From: Croceicoccus naphthovorans
GTDB taxonomy: Bacteria; Pseudomonadota; Alphaproteobacteria; Sphingomonadales; Sphingomonadaceae
Length of the DNA stretch: 64,000 nt
Assembly: GCF_001028705.1 (NCBI RefSeq)
Contig: NZ_CP011770.1
Coordinates: 2,545,501 to 2,609,500 of the forward strand
Direction: 5' to 3'
Below are positions 8,357 through 17,436 of this stretch, in pieces; the first letter of the stretch is position 1, and each line of letters starts with the position of its first letter. The notes beneath the pieces were generated by a model that was given only the letters and a program-made list of their open reading frames with translations, was not told the origin of the DNA and searched no databases. A program made the translations under genes and the position numbers.

Positions 8357-9043
8357 ATGCAGGACAAGACCGACACCGCCCCGCTGGGCCTGACCGCCGT
8401 GCCCAAAGGCCTTTTCGCCCCCGGCCTGTTCGCCATCGCCATCTTCTACGGCGGTATGTGCACATTCGCCGGTGTGCTGGGCAACAAGCAGGTCGCGCTG
8501 GGTCCGCTGGCGGTAGAGGCGGGTATGTTCGCCTTTCTGACGCTGGTGGCGATGGGGGGCGCGATCGCGGAAGTTTACGGCAAGGGCACCGCGAACAAAC
8601 TGGTCCTGTGGGGCTTCGCGCCCATCTTCGCATCGATCCTGCTGTCGATCTTCGTGCTGGAACTGCCCGCCTCGCCGGAAATGGACCCGGATCGGCTGAA
8701 CGCGATCCAGACCATCCTTGGCGGCACGTGGCGGATTTGGATCGCCGGGCCGATCGCGTACGGCATCTCGCAACTGCTCAACGTTACGGTGATCAGCGCC
8801 ATTCGCGAAAAGTTCGGCGGGCCGATCTGGCTGCGCGCCGGGATCGCTGGGGCGCTGTCGCAGGCGGTCGATACGGTCATCTTCATCACTGTCGCGTTCT
8901 ATGGCGTGTTCCCCATCGCGCCGCTGATGGCGGGGCAGATGCTGGCCAAGGTCGTATTGTCGCTCATCGCGATCCCGCCGCTGGTTTCCGGGCTGGCCGC
9001 GCTGGCGCGCAAGTTGGATTCGCGCCGACGATTAAGGCCCTGA
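8357..9043 (+). CDS. Queuosine precursor transporter (VUT family, YhhQ-like)
   Basis: Inner-membrane protein of 228 residues with about six hydrophobic segments, belonging to the VUT/YhhQ family that imports preQ0/preQ1 or queuine for tRNA modification. Family-typical features include AIAEVYGKGTANKLVLWGF in the second segment and AGALSQAVDTVIFITVAFYG in the fourth. ATG 8357 is chosen; an in-frame TTG at 8321 would add 12 unconserved residues. The gene stands alone, divergent from adenosine kinase. A QueF gene at about 52 kb gives the genome a complementary biosynthetic step, so this protein may serve salvage. Confidence 0.87.
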   Translation: MQDKTDTAPLGLTAVPKGLFAPGLFAIAIFYGGMCTFAGVLGNKQVALGPLAVEAGMFAFLTLVAMGGAIAEVYGKGTANKLVLWGFAPIFASILLSIFVLELPASPEMDPDRLNAIQTILGGTWRIWIAGPIAYGISQLLNVTVISAIREKFGGPIWLRAGIAGALSQAVDTVIFITVAFYGVFPIAPLMAGQMLAKVVLSLIAIPPLVSGLAALARKLDSRRRLRP

Positions 9044-9148
9044 TCGGCTTTCCCGATCTCTGTGTCCGGTAATATGAACGAAACGCGCGCCTGCTCTGTC
9101 GGTTAATAGGGTGAATATTCAAACGGACGACAGACAGGAGAAACGATC

Positions 9149-9601
9149 ATGGGCGACAACACGAAGAAGGCGCTGGTAGACGGCCTCAACGGCCTCCTTG
9201 CCGACCATCTCGCTCTTTACCTCAAGACCAAGAATTTCCACTGGCACGTGAAGGGCCGCGAATTTCGCGACCTGCACCTGCTGTTCGACGAACAGGCGAC
9301 CGAGATCTTTGGCAACGTCGACATCATCGCCGAACGCGTGCGCAAAAACGGGGCGGATACGCTGACCTCGATCGGATCGGTCGCGGCCAAGACCAAGGTT
9401 GCGGACGAAGACGACTCCAACCTCGGCGCGATGCAAATGGTCGAGCAGCTGCGCGACGACAACGCCACGCTGGTGAAATCGCTGAAAGCGGTGAAGGAAC
9501 TGGCCGGAGAGGCTGGCGACAACGCGACTGACGGTTTGATCGACGACTGGACCGATCAGGCCGAGGAACGCGTCTGGTTCCTCAGCTCCATCCTTGCCTG
9601 A
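9149..9601 (+). CDS. dps: Dps-family ferritin-like DNA protection protein
   Basis: 150-residue miniferritin that oxidises and stores iron and protects DNA during starvation and peroxide stress. The intersubunit ferroxidase ligands are present: H31 in KNFHWHVKG, H43, and D58/E62 in NVDIIAERV. A clear AGGAG lies nine bases before ATG 9149. The N-terminus has only a short lysine pair (TKKALVDG), so DNA binding by a long basic tail is not expected. Convergent with the last gene of the type II secretion operon, 12 bases apart; no obvious terminator is visible in that gap. Confidence 0.95.
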   Translation: MGDNTKKALVDGLNGLLADHLALYLKTKNFHWHVKGREFRDLHLLFDEQATEIFGNVDIIAERVRKNGADTLTSIGSVAAKTKVADEDDSNLGAMQMVEQLRDDNATLVKSLKAVKELAGEAGDNATDGLIDDWTDQAEERVWFLSSILA

Positions 9602-9613
9602 CAATCCGGGCGC

Positions 9614-10357
9614 TTAAAGCGTACCCCGCGCGCTGAAGCCGAGACCGCCGGGCTTTTCGGTAAAGCCCATCTCGATCAGCGGACCCGCAACTTCTACCGG
9701 CAGGCCGGCCAACATCAGGTCGGCCTGCCAGGTGCTGTCGGGACGCAGCGTCAGGTTCAGCTTCTCGGTCCCGGTCGGTCCGACCATCGGCACGACCAGT
9801 GCACCATCCTCGCAGCTCGCGGGGCCGGACAGGATGGTATCGCCGGGCAGCGCGGGGCCAAGGCTGGGCACGATCAGGCCAAGCTGGCCACTGGCGGATA
9901 CGCAAGCGCCCTCGTTCATCTCGACCTGAAAGTCGGCAAAACTGAGCGCGCGGACCGGCAACGGAGCCATCAGGCCCGCCAAGTCGATCTGACCGTTGGC
10001 CTCTTTCAACAGCACCCAGCCTTCGCCCCCACGCGCGGCGGCGTGGAACTCCGGCTGACCGGGCATCGCCGGACGGTTGAGCGAGAACTCTGTCCGACCA
10101 AGCAACAGCGGCAGCGGTCGCAGCGCTACATAAAGCGAACCAAGCGGCAGACCGCCCGCCGTGAAATCACCCGCAGCGCCATCCCACGCGGTTCCGGCAA
10201 CCTCGCTCGCCGAAAGCGACCCGCTGCCGTTGGCCGCACCCAGCACCAACCGCAGCGGCAGCAAGCCAACAAGCGCGATCAGCACCAGAAGGACCAGCAC
10301 CGCTTTCGTCGTGCGCGAAAGGCGACCGTCGCGAATGAATATCCAGCGCCCAATCAC
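9614..10357 (-). CDS. gspN: Type II secretion system protein N
   Basis: Accessory inner-membrane protein of 247 residues with one N-terminal membrane segment (residues 17-40) and a large periplasmic part rich in beta structure, as expected of GspN. Last gene of the gspCDEFGLMN operon; its ATG overlaps the gspM stop by four bases. GspN is not essential in all systems and sequence conservation is low, so the call rests on position, topology and length as much as on residues. No cytoplasmic domain is visible beyond the short basic start. Confidence 0.82.
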   Translation of the reverse strand: MIGRWIFIRDGRLSRTTKAVLVLLVLIALVGLLPLRLVLGAANGSGSLSASEVAGTAWDGAAGDFTAGGLPLGSLYVALRPLPLLLGRTEFSLNRPAMPGQPEFHAAARGGEGWVLLKEANGQIDLAGLMAPLPVRALSFADFQVEMNEGACVSASGQLGLIVPSLGPALPGDTILSGPASCEDGALVVPMVGPTGTEKLNLTLRPDSTWQADLMLAGLPVEVAGPLIEMGFTEKPGGLGFSARGTL

Positions 10358-10833
10358 GATCCGGCCCTCCGCACCGTGGCGTTGACCGAAACCGACCCGT
10401 CCGCAGACGGCGTAATCGTCACTTGCTCGGCCACGATGCCCTGACGGCGCAGCAGGTCGATGAACGCCAATGCCGATCCCGGCGCGGCGGTCGGGACTAC
10501 GACGACGGTGCTGTCATTGCCGCGCGCCTGATTGGATTGCAGCACCAGCCCCTCGGCATCGGCGATCTGGGCGACGGCCTGCGCAACCGGCCCGCCTCCA
10601 CTGGGCGGCGGCGCGTTTTCCAGCGCCTCCAGACCGGCCAGCACCCGGCCCGAGGCGCGCACGGCTTCTTCATGCCGGACATGCGCGGCATCGTGCGCCG
10701 CACCCAGCGGCAGGATCATGCCGAAGACCAGCACGATCGCCGCGATCAGTCCACCGGCCACGCCGACCAGCACCCGCTCTCGCAGCGTCAGCGCAATATA
10801 CCAGTCGCGCACGGGGTTCAGCACCGCGCTCAT
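10354..10833 (-). CDS. gspM: Type II secretion system protein M
   Basis: Inner-membrane platform protein of 159 residues. A single membrane segment spans about residues 22-46, preceded by the amphipathic WYIALTLRERVLVG stretch typical of GspM, and followed by a coiled-coil-prone region and a ferredoxin-like periplasmic domain. It partners GspL in the assembly platform that transmits ATPase motion to the pseudopilus. Both junctions are four-base overlaps, with gspL upstream and gspN downstream, showing strict co-translation. Confidence 0.87.
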   Translation of the reverse strand: MSAVLNPVRDWYIALTLRERVLVGVAGGLIAAIVLVFGMILPLGAAHDAAHVRHEEAVRASGRVLAGLEALENAPPPSGGGPVAQAVAQIADAEGLVLQSNQARGNDSTVVVVPTAAPGSALAFIDLLRRQGIVAEQVTITPSADGSVSVNATVRRAGS

Positions 10834-12005
10834 GGTGCGCGCACCGTGATGTCGGCGATGGTCGATCCCGTCGCGTCGGAGGTCAGCTCTGGCGGCACGG
10901 TGATCTGCCAGCCATCGCGTTGCAGGGCGATCAGCATCTGGTTCAGCGCATCTCCGCTGGGCGCAGCGGCGCGAATAGCCAGCGTACCATCGCCCTGCCA
11001 GCTAAGGTTGCGCAGCTTCACCGACGGCACCGGCTGCATCGCGGCAAACACGGCGGGCGCGCTATCGGCAAAGGCCACACCGCCCGCCCCGCGCCGCAGC
11101 AGTTCGCCGCGGATCTGCGTTTCGGCGGTGGCCAGATCGCCTACGCCAGGGAACCGCGCCTGCGCGGCGGCAATCGCGGCATCTTCACGCGCATCGGCGT
11201 CGAGGTTGAGCTTGACCGTCTCGACGAGGAAAATCGCGAGGACGAGCAGCGCAAGGATCGCCGTCATCCGCGCCAGTTGCCGCCAGTCGGGCAGGCGGAA
11301 ATAGGACACGCGCGGCAGGGCATAGGCACCTTGCCGCAAATCAAGTTCGGGCGCGGCAAACTGCGCCAGCATACGCCGTGCCAAGGCCTCTTCGTCCGCC
11401 TCTACCACCTGCGCATCGGGCGCGAGAGCGGCGACGAGATCGTCCTCGCCCGCAAAGGCCATCGCAGGGCTTCGCGCCAAGGGTTGCGCACCCAATGTAC
11501 CGGTCATGACCTGTCCCGCCTCGGCAGCGGGAAGAGCCAGTGCGGCGGGCAAGATCGCCGCCGCATCGACGCCATTGGCGGCCAGTTCGGCCAGCCACAC
11601 ATCCATGTCCGTCTTGGCGACGGCGGCGCTCAGCACCGTTTCGCCATCGGCACCGGCGGCAACCGCGACGTGCGTTGCTTCGGGCGCGCCGCGCAGACCC
11701 GGCGGGTCGAGCCGGGTCGCGGCCAGCGCCTGGGCCATCGGCATATCGCCACGCGGCACGATCCGCACCGGGGCCAGCGCCGCCGGAGCCAGCGCGATCA
11801 CACGGTGCACCTCATCCTCATCCCAAGGCGTCGCATCCTCACCCGGCGTCAACGCGTCGCCACCGCTCAACCGGTCTCCCGAAACGCGCCACACGCGCCA
11901 GTCGGCACGGGGCGCCTCGCCCAGCAGGACGATCCAACCCGCCGCTGCGGAGGCAGTTTCTGGACCGCTTTCGGGCGGCACATCATGATTCAGGCGCAGC
12001 GCCAT
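10830..12005 (-). CDS. gspL: Type II secretion system protein L
   Basis: Platform protein of 391 residues that recruits the GspE ATPase to the membrane. The first 230 residues form the cytoplasmic actin-like domain, a hydrophobic segment (ILALLVLAIFLVETVKLN) lies near residue 255, and the remainder is the periplasmic ferredoxin-like domain that binds GspM. It starts six bases after the gspG stop. In most systems gspH, gspI, gspJ and gspK sit at exactly this point; here there is no room for them. Confidence 0.87.
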   Translation of the reverse strand: MALRLNHDVPPESGPETASAAAGWIVLLGEAPRADWRVWRVSGDRLSGGDALTPGEDATPWDEDEVHRVIALAPAALAPVRIVPRGDMPMAQALAATRLDPPGLRGAPEATHVAVAAGADGETVLSAAVAKTDMDVWLAELAANGVDAAAILPAALALPAAEAGQVMTGTLGAQPLARSPAMAFAGEDDLVAALAPDAQVVEADEEALARRMLAQFAAPELDLRQGAYALPRVSYFRLPDWRQLARMTAILALLVLAIFLVETVKLNLDADAREDAAIAAAQARFPGVGDLATAETQIRGELLRRGAGGVAFADSAPAVFAAMQPVPSVKLRNLSWQGDGTLAIRAAAPSGDALNQMLIALQRDGWQITVPPELTSDATGSTIADITVRAP

Positions 12006-12011
12006 GGCAGG

Positions 12012-12467
12012 TCAGCCGACGATGTCGGCGTTGTCTCCCTCACCGCCCGGCTGACCGTCGGCACCCAGCGAAAAAATCTCGAACGGCTTGCCGTTATTGC
12101 CGGGCGAGCGATACTGATAGGCGCGGCCCCACGGATCGGCGGGCAGCGACTTGATATAGCCGCCGCTGCGGTAATTCTGCGGCATCGTCAGCGTCGCGGG
12201 CGGGCTGACCAGCGCGTTCAACCCGTCCGACTGGCTGGGGTAGGTCGCGTTGTCCAGCCGATACATTTCCATCGCCTGCGCCATCGTCGCGATGTCGCTC
12301 TGCGCCTTGACCTTCATCGCCTTGTCCTGGCTGGGCAACACGTTGATCGCCACCACCGTCGCCAGCAGCGCGATGATAAACAGCACGACCATCAATTCGA
12401 CGAGAGAAAAGCCGTTGCGACGCTTCTTGCGCGCATCAGGTGCGGTGGTCTGGGTCTGGTCAGTCAT
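12012..12467 (-). CDS. gspG: Major pseudopilin GspG
   Basis: Main subunit of the type II secretion pseudopilus, 151 residues. The prepilin peptidase site is clear: a basic leader ending KKRRNG, cleavage after G19, then FSLVELMVVLFIIALLA with glutamate at mature position 5. The C-terminal half has the WGRAYQYRSPGNNGKPFEI and SLGADGQPGGEGDNADI segments that bind calcium in GspG homologues. Located three bases after gspF and six before gspL. It is the only pseudopilin gene in the operon; a prepilin peptidase gene (gspO) is not in the window. Confidence 0.95.
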   Translation of the reverse strand: MTDQTQTTAPDARKKRRNGFSLVELMVVLFIIALLATVVAINVLPSQDKAMKVKAQSDIATMAQAMEMYRLDNATYPSQSDGLNALVSPPATLTMPQNYRSGGYIKSLPADPWGRAYQYRSPGNNGKPFEIFSLGADGQPGGEGDNADIVG

Positions 12468-12470
12468 AAG

Positions 12471-13697
12471 TCAAAGTCCGGTCAGGTCCTGAAGTTGCAG
12501 GATCGGCAGCAGGATAGCGAGGATGATGAGCGCGACGATCACGCCCATGACGATGATAATCAACGGCTCCAAAAGCGCCATCGCCGCCGCGGTAAATTGC
12601 GAGAATTCGCGTTCGAGGTAGTCGGCCGCGCGTTCCAGCATGTCGCCCAGCCGACCCGCGCTCTCGCCACTGGCGGCGAGATAGACGAGCAACGGCGGAA
12701 ACGTCCCGGCCTCGCGCAGCGCTGTCGATAGCGAGGTGCCGGCGCGCACTTTTTCGGTAATGCGCTCCAGCGCCTGACGCTGCACGGCGTTCGACACGGT
12801 GCGGCTCGACAGCTTCAGCCCGTCGACCAGCGGCAGGCGCGCGTCGATCATCGTTGCCAGCGTGCGGGCCAGCGCGGCGGCGTGGGTATCGCGGATCAGG
12901 CGGCCGATGAACGGCAGGCGCAGCAGGAACGCGTCGAAGCGGTACTTGAACGCCGGAACCGCCATCGCGCGCAGGAAACCGAGCATGGCCAGAGCGGCGA
13001 CCAGCGCCAGCGCCCACCACCAAGCCGAGAGGAACTGCGACAACCAGATCACCGCGCGGGTCAGCAGCGGAAGCTGACGCGCAGCATTGTCGAATTGCTC
13101 GACCACACGCGGCACGACCGAAATCATCAACAGCATCACGACGCCGATGGCCATCAGCGACAGGACCACCGGATAGGCCATTGCGGCGAAAATCTTTGAC
13201 CGCGCCGCCGCCTGCTTTTCCAGCATGTCGGCCAGCCGCTCGGCAATGCGGGGCAGGCTGCCGCTGGATTCGCCTGCCGATACCATCGCGCGATAAATCG
13301 GTGGGAAGCTGGCGGGTTCGCGGCGCATCGCCTCGGCCAGTGGTTGGCCTTCGACCACGCCCTGATGCACGTTGGTCAGGATCGCGCGGGCCTTGGCCTT
13401 TTCGGTCTGGCGGCTGATCGTGCGCAGCGCTTCTTCCAACGGGCTGACGATCATGAGCGAGGAGAATTGCCGCGTGAACAGTGCCAGTTCGCGGGCGCGC
13501 AGTTTCGGCGTGCGGCTGGGCAGGCTGAACGATCCGGGGGTAGATGTCCGCGCCTTGGCCGCGCCCTCCTCCAACCGCAGGACGTGCCAGCGGCGGGTCG
13601 TCAATTGCTCACGCGCAGCGGGCAGGCTGGCGGCGTCGATCGCGCCGCGCCGCTCTTTCCCCGTGGGGTCGACCGCAAGATAGGACCAGCGCGGCAT
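12471..13697 (-). CDS. gspF: Type II secretion system inner-membrane protein F
   Basis: Polytopic platform protein of 408 residues with the two tandem T2SSF domains (about residues 70-195 and 275-395), each followed by hydrophobic segments such as AYPVVLSLMAIGVVMLLMI and MALLEPLIIIVMGVIVALII. It contacts GspE and GspL at the base of the machine. Its ATG shares one base with the gspE stop (TGATG). Residue count and domain order are normal for GspF. Confidence 0.95.
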   Translation of the reverse strand: MPRWSYLAVDPTGKERRGAIDAASLPAAREQLTTRRWHVLRLEEGAAKARTSTPGSFSLPSRTPKLRARELALFTRQFSSLMIVSPLEEALRTISRQTEKAKARAILTNVHQGVVEGQPLAEAMRREPASFPPIYRAMVSAGESSGSLPRIAERLADMLEKQAAARSKIFAAMAYPVVLSLMAIGVVMLLMISVVPRVVEQFDNAARQLPLLTRAVIWLSQFLSAWWWALALVAALAMLGFLRAMAVPAFKYRFDAFLLRLPFIGRLIRDTHAAALARTLATMIDARLPLVDGLKLSSRTVSNAVQRQALERITEKVRAGTSLSTALREAGTFPPLLVYLAASGESAGRLGDMLERAADYLEREFSQFTAAAMALLEPLIIIVMGVIVALIILAILLPILQLQDLTGL

Positions 13698-15310
13698 CAG
13701 ACCACGACGCCGCCATCATCGCGCCGGGCGACGCGCGCCGCTTCCTCGGGGCTGGTCTCCCCCGACAGGACAAGGCGCTTTGCCGCGCGCACCAGTCGCG
13801 TCCCGCGCCGGTTGCCAGCCGCGTCCTTGCCGAAAACATGGTCGGCGATTTCCTCTTCCGATGCGCCTGCGTTGACCAGCCGGCGCACGGTATCGTCGAC
13901 GCGCAGCGCCTCGAACAAGCCGATCCGCCCCTGATAGCCCGAATGGCCGCAAGCGTCGCAGCCGACCGCATGGAAGACCGTCTTGCCCGGCTTGATGTTC
14001 AGGATTTCACCCAACGCCGGGTCGATCTCACCCTCACGGCGGCAAACCTTGCACAGGCGGCGCACCAGACGCTGGGCGATGACCGCGCGCAATGTACTTG
14101 CCAGCAGGAATGGTTCGACGCCCATGTCGCGCATGCGGGTGATCGCGCCGACACTGTCGTTGGTGTGCACGGTGGAGAGCACGAGGTGCCCCGTCAGCGA
14201 GGCCTGAACCGCGATGTCGGCGGTTTCCTTGTCACGGATTTCGCCGACCATCACCACGTCCGGGTCCTGCCGCAGGATCGCACGCAGGCCCGCTGCAAAA
14301 GACAGCCCGACCTTCGCGTTCACCTGCGTTTGGCCCACGCCATCCACAGCGTATTCCACAGGGTCTTCCACAGTCAGGATATTGCGCTGACCATCGTTCA
14401 GCGTGCGCAATCCGGCATAGAGCGTGGTCGTCTTGCCCGACCCCGTTGGCCCGGTGACCAGCACGATCCCGTTCGGCTCGTTGAGCGCGCGGGTCAGCAC
14501 CCGCTCGGCATGATCGTCAAGGCCAAGCTGCGCGAGGTCGATCCCCGCATTGTCCTTGTCGAGCAGGCGCATCACCACCCGTTCACCCGCGCGGTTCGGC
14601 AGAGTCGAAACACGCACGTCGACCAGCTTGCCGCCCAGCGACAGCCCGATGCGTCCGTCCTGCGGCACGCGGCGCTCTGCGATATCGAGCCGGGCCATGA
14701 CTTTGATACGGCTGACAAGCACCGGCGCGACATGCGGCGGCATGCGCAGCTTTTCCTTCAGCACGCCGTCTTCGCGGAACCGCACGACCAGCGCCTGCTC
14801 GTATGGCTCGATGTGAATATCCGACGCGCCTTCGCGCAGGCCTTGCGCGATCAGGCCGTTGATCAACCGGATCGCGGGCGCATCGTCGGCGCTGTCGAGC
14901 AAGTCTTCCGCACTCGGCAGGCCAAGACCGAGCGCATCGTCGCTGGCCTCGAAACCCAGCCCATCCGCCTCCAGCGCGCCGGTGTCGCCATAAACCCCGG
15001 TCAACAGCTTCTCGAACTCGGTCGCGGTCGCTCGGCGGGTCGACAAGGGCCGCGCAAAACGGCGGCGCAGTTCGAGCAGGACGGTCGCATCCGTCCCTTC
15101 GCGCAGCACCAGCGGAACCGCGCCGTCGACATCCTCGTCGGAAACGATCACGCCCCAGTCGCGCGCCTCGGCATAAGTCAGCAGCGGCGTGAGCGCCTCG
15201 CGCGCAGGCACCACGACCGCCGCTGCCCCGGCCAGCGCAACATCGTCGGCCAGCGGCACTTCGCCGTTCAGCGCGGTATGTCCGGGGTCGAGATGCGGCT
15301 CGTCGCTCAT
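13697..15310 (-). CDS. gspE: Type II secretion ATPase GspE
   Basis: Hexameric cytoplasmic ATPase of 537 residues driving pseudopilus assembly. Visible elements in order: N-terminal domain, Walker A GPTGSGKTTTLYAGL near residue 293, Walker B region DPDVVMVGEIRDKETADIA, the His box HLVLSTVHTNDS, and the tetracysteine zinc module made of CKVC and CDAC pairs near residues 418 and 449. Length and motif order are normal. It starts eight bases after the gspD stop and overlaps gspF by one base. Confidence 0.96.
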   Translation of the reverse strand: MSDEPHLDPGHTALNGEVPLADDVALAGAAAVVVPAREALTPLLTYAEARDWGVIVSDEDVDGAVPLVLREGTDATVLLELRRRFARPLSTRRATATEFEKLLTGVYGDTGALEADGLGFEASDDALGLGLPSAEDLLDSADDAPAIRLINGLIAQGLREGASDIHIEPYEQALVVRFREDGVLKEKLRMPPHVAPVLVSRIKVMARLDIAERRVPQDGRIGLSLGGKLVDVRVSTLPNRAGERVVMRLLDKDNAGIDLAQLGLDDHAERVLTRALNEPNGIVLVTGPTGSGKTTTLYAGLRTLNDGQRNILTVEDPVEYAVDGVGQTQVNAKVGLSFAAGLRAILRQDPDVVMVGEIRDKETADIAVQASLTGHLVLSTVHTNDSVGAITRMRDMGVEPFLLASTLRAVIAQRLVRRLCKVCRREGEIDPALGEILNIKPGKTVFHAVGCDACGHSGYQGRIGLFEALRVDDTVRRLVNAGASEEEIADHVFGKDAAGNRRGTRLVRAAKRLVLSGETSPEEAARVARRDDGGVVV

Positions 15311-15318
15311 CGCTTCGC

Positions 15319-17436
15319 TTACTGCGCGGCCTCGCTCTCGGGCGTTATGATCACATCATCGGGGCGGTTCGGCATTTGCGGCGGGGCGGCGCCGAGATAG
15401 TCGATGACCAGTTCGTCGATGCTCGGCTCCCGATCCGGGTCGAAAGTGCGCTGCGCATCGCGGATGATGCCATAGCGGCGCGCGGTAACTTCCTGCCGGT
15501 CGCGCGCTGTGCGCAGGATCGTGGGGCGGATGAAGACCATCAGGTTCGTCTTCGCATGGCTCTTGCCGCGCGACTTGAACAATTCGCCGATGACCGGAAT
15601 ATCGCCCAGCAACGGGATCTTCTGGATCGTGCGCCGTTCGTTATCGTCGAGCAGGCCGCCCAGCACGATAATCTCGCGGTCGCCGACGGTAACGGTCGTC
15701 TTGATCTCGCGTTTGTTGATGATCAGCTCGTTAAAGTCGCTCGATACCGGCCCGGCGATCGAGCTGACTTCCTGCCGCAAGTCCAGCCGCACTTCGTTCG
15801 ACGCGTTGATCTGCGGCGTGACGTCCAGTTCTATACCGACGTTCTGGCGTTGGATCGTACGGAACGCGTTGTCGAAATTGCCGCTCAGCGCTTCCCCGGT
15901 CGAAACAGGGATTTCCTGCCCGAACAGGATCGAGGCGGGCACATTGTCATTGGTCGTGATGTGCGGTGTCGACAGGATATTCGAATCCGAATCCGCCTGG
16001 ATCGCATTGATCAGCGCGCCAATATAACGGTCGTTGCCGATAGAAGTGTAGCCGCCGGTATAGCCACCCCGCGCGCCCAACACCGCGGTCGCCGCGTTTT
16101 CGCGCAACAGGTCGCCGACTGTCGAAGTCGTCGAGCTGGAGACCACGCCATCGCTGACCACAGTCGTCGTCTGGTCGGTCGCATCGGCCAACAGACCGCC
16201 CGCGATATCGAGGATGTTCGGCGCGACGTTGCTGAAGTTCGTAACCGCAAACGGCATGTCCTTGCCGCCGATCAGGAACTGGACGCCCAGTTCCTTGGCC
16301 ACACTGTCCGACACTTCGACAATGATCGCCTCGACCAGCACCTGATCCTGCCGGATGTCGAGCTGGCGCACCAATTCGGCAAGCCGCCGCTGTACGTCGA
16401 CAGGAGCAGAAATGACGATGGCGTTCGCGCCGGGATAGCGAGTGATGATCGCGGTCCCGCGCCCACCGGAAAGCTGGATCGCACCGCCACCGACATCGCC
16501 AGCGTTGTTCAGGCCCGAACCCACATTGGCATCCTCGCCCCCGCCGGTCGTGGCGGTGACGGTGGAACTCGCGGCCGGGGTCACGCTGCCCCCGCTGCCG
16601 CCGACCAGCCGTTCCAGCATGGGCACCATCGCGGCGGCATCTGCATAGTCGAGCCAGATGACCTTGATCTCCGACCCTTCAGCGGCGCGGGCATCGAGGT
16701 CGCGGGCCATCGCGGCCAGCTTCGACAAAGTCTCCCGATCACCGCGCAGCAGGATCGAGTTGGAGCTATCGACCGCGACCACACCGGCCAGCCCGCCCGC
16801 CTTGGGCGCGATTTCCGACAGGGCGGCGGCGATTTCGCGCGCACCCGCGTGGTTCAACGTAACAAGCTCGGTGCTGCTGGTATCGCGGTCGATCTGGCGG
16901 ACCAGCGCGCGAATGCGGCGGATGTTGTCGGCATAGTCGACCACGACCAGCGAATTGCCCGCCTGGTTGGCGGTGATCGAGCCTTCCGGGCTTATCAGCG
17001 GGCGCAGCGTTTCGACCGCCTGCGCGGCCTCTATCGAACCAAGCCGCACCACTTCGGTGACCATCGCGTTGTCCGGCGCACCAGCGGTGCCGAGGCGGCT
17101 TGGCTGCGACGCGGCGTTTTGCGCGGGCTGAATACGAAACGCGCCATTGCCGATGGGCACGGCGACAAGGCCATTCGCGCGCAGCGTGGCGAGGAACACC
17201 TCGAAATATTCGCTACGTGTTAGCGGGCGTTCGGTGACGACCGAGATCTTGCCGTTCACCCGCCCGTCGACAATGAAAGTCCGCCCTGTGACCTGCGCCG
17301 CATCGGCCACGAAGGCGCGCACGTCGGCATCGCGCACGTTCAGCACATATTGCGCCATCGCCACTTGCGGCAGCGCCATGGCGACCACCGCGACGGCGGC
17401 AAGGGCGGACTGAAGACTACGCGTGATACGCTTCAT
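15319..17436 (-). CDS. gspD: Type II secretion outer-membrane secretin GspD
   Basis: Forms the outer-membrane channel. The 705-residue precursor has a signal peptide ending AMAQ (about residue 29), N0 to N3 domains rich in VVDYADNIRRI-type segments, and the secretin core with DQVLVEAIIVEVSDS, a VPASILFGQEIPVSTG gate segment and VGDREIIVLGGLLDD near the end. A Gly/Ser/Thr-rich insert lies in the N3 region near residues 285-315. The gene overlaps gspC by four bases. No pilotin gene is recognisable beside it, so targeting may depend on a distant lipoprotein or none. Confidence 0.96.
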   Translation of the reverse strand: MKRITRSLQSALAAVAVVAMALPQVAMAQYVLNVRDADVRAFVADAAQVTGRTFIVDGRVNGKISVVTERPLTRSEYFEVFLATLRANGLVAVPIGNGAFRIQPAQNAASQPSRLGTAGAPDNAMVTEVVRLGSIEAAQAVETLRPLISPEGSITANQAGNSLVVVDYADNIRRIRALVRQIDRDTSSTELVTLNHAGAREIAAALSEIAPKAGGLAGVVAVDSSNSILLRGDRETLSKLAAMARDLDARAAEGSEIKVIWLDYADAAAMVPMLERLVGGSGGSVTPAASSTVTATTGGGEDANVGSGLNNAGDVGGGAIQLSGGRGTAIITRYPGANAIVISAPVDVQRRLAELVRQLDIRQDQVLVEAIIVEVSDSVAKELGVQFLIGGKDMPFAVTNFSNVAPNILDIAGGLLADATDQTTTVVSDGVVSSSTTSTVGDLLRENAATAVLGARGGYTGGYTSIGNDRYIGALINAIQADSDSNILSTPHITTNDNVPASILFGQEIPVSTGEALSGNFDNAFRTIQRQNVGIELDVTPQINASNEVRLDLRQEVSSIAGPVSSDFNELIINKREIKTTVTVGDREIIVLGGLLDDNERRTIQKIPLLGDIPVIGELFKSRGKSHAKTNLMVFIRPTILRTARDRQEVTARRYGIIRDAQRTFDPDREPSIDELVIDYLGAAPPQMPNRPDDVIITPESEAAQ

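Noticed and set aside
10470..12731. 753-codon plus-strand frame opposite gspF, gspG, gspL and gspM
   Set aside because: Same composition bias and no recognisable domain; the minus-strand genes are a complete, ordered secretion operon.
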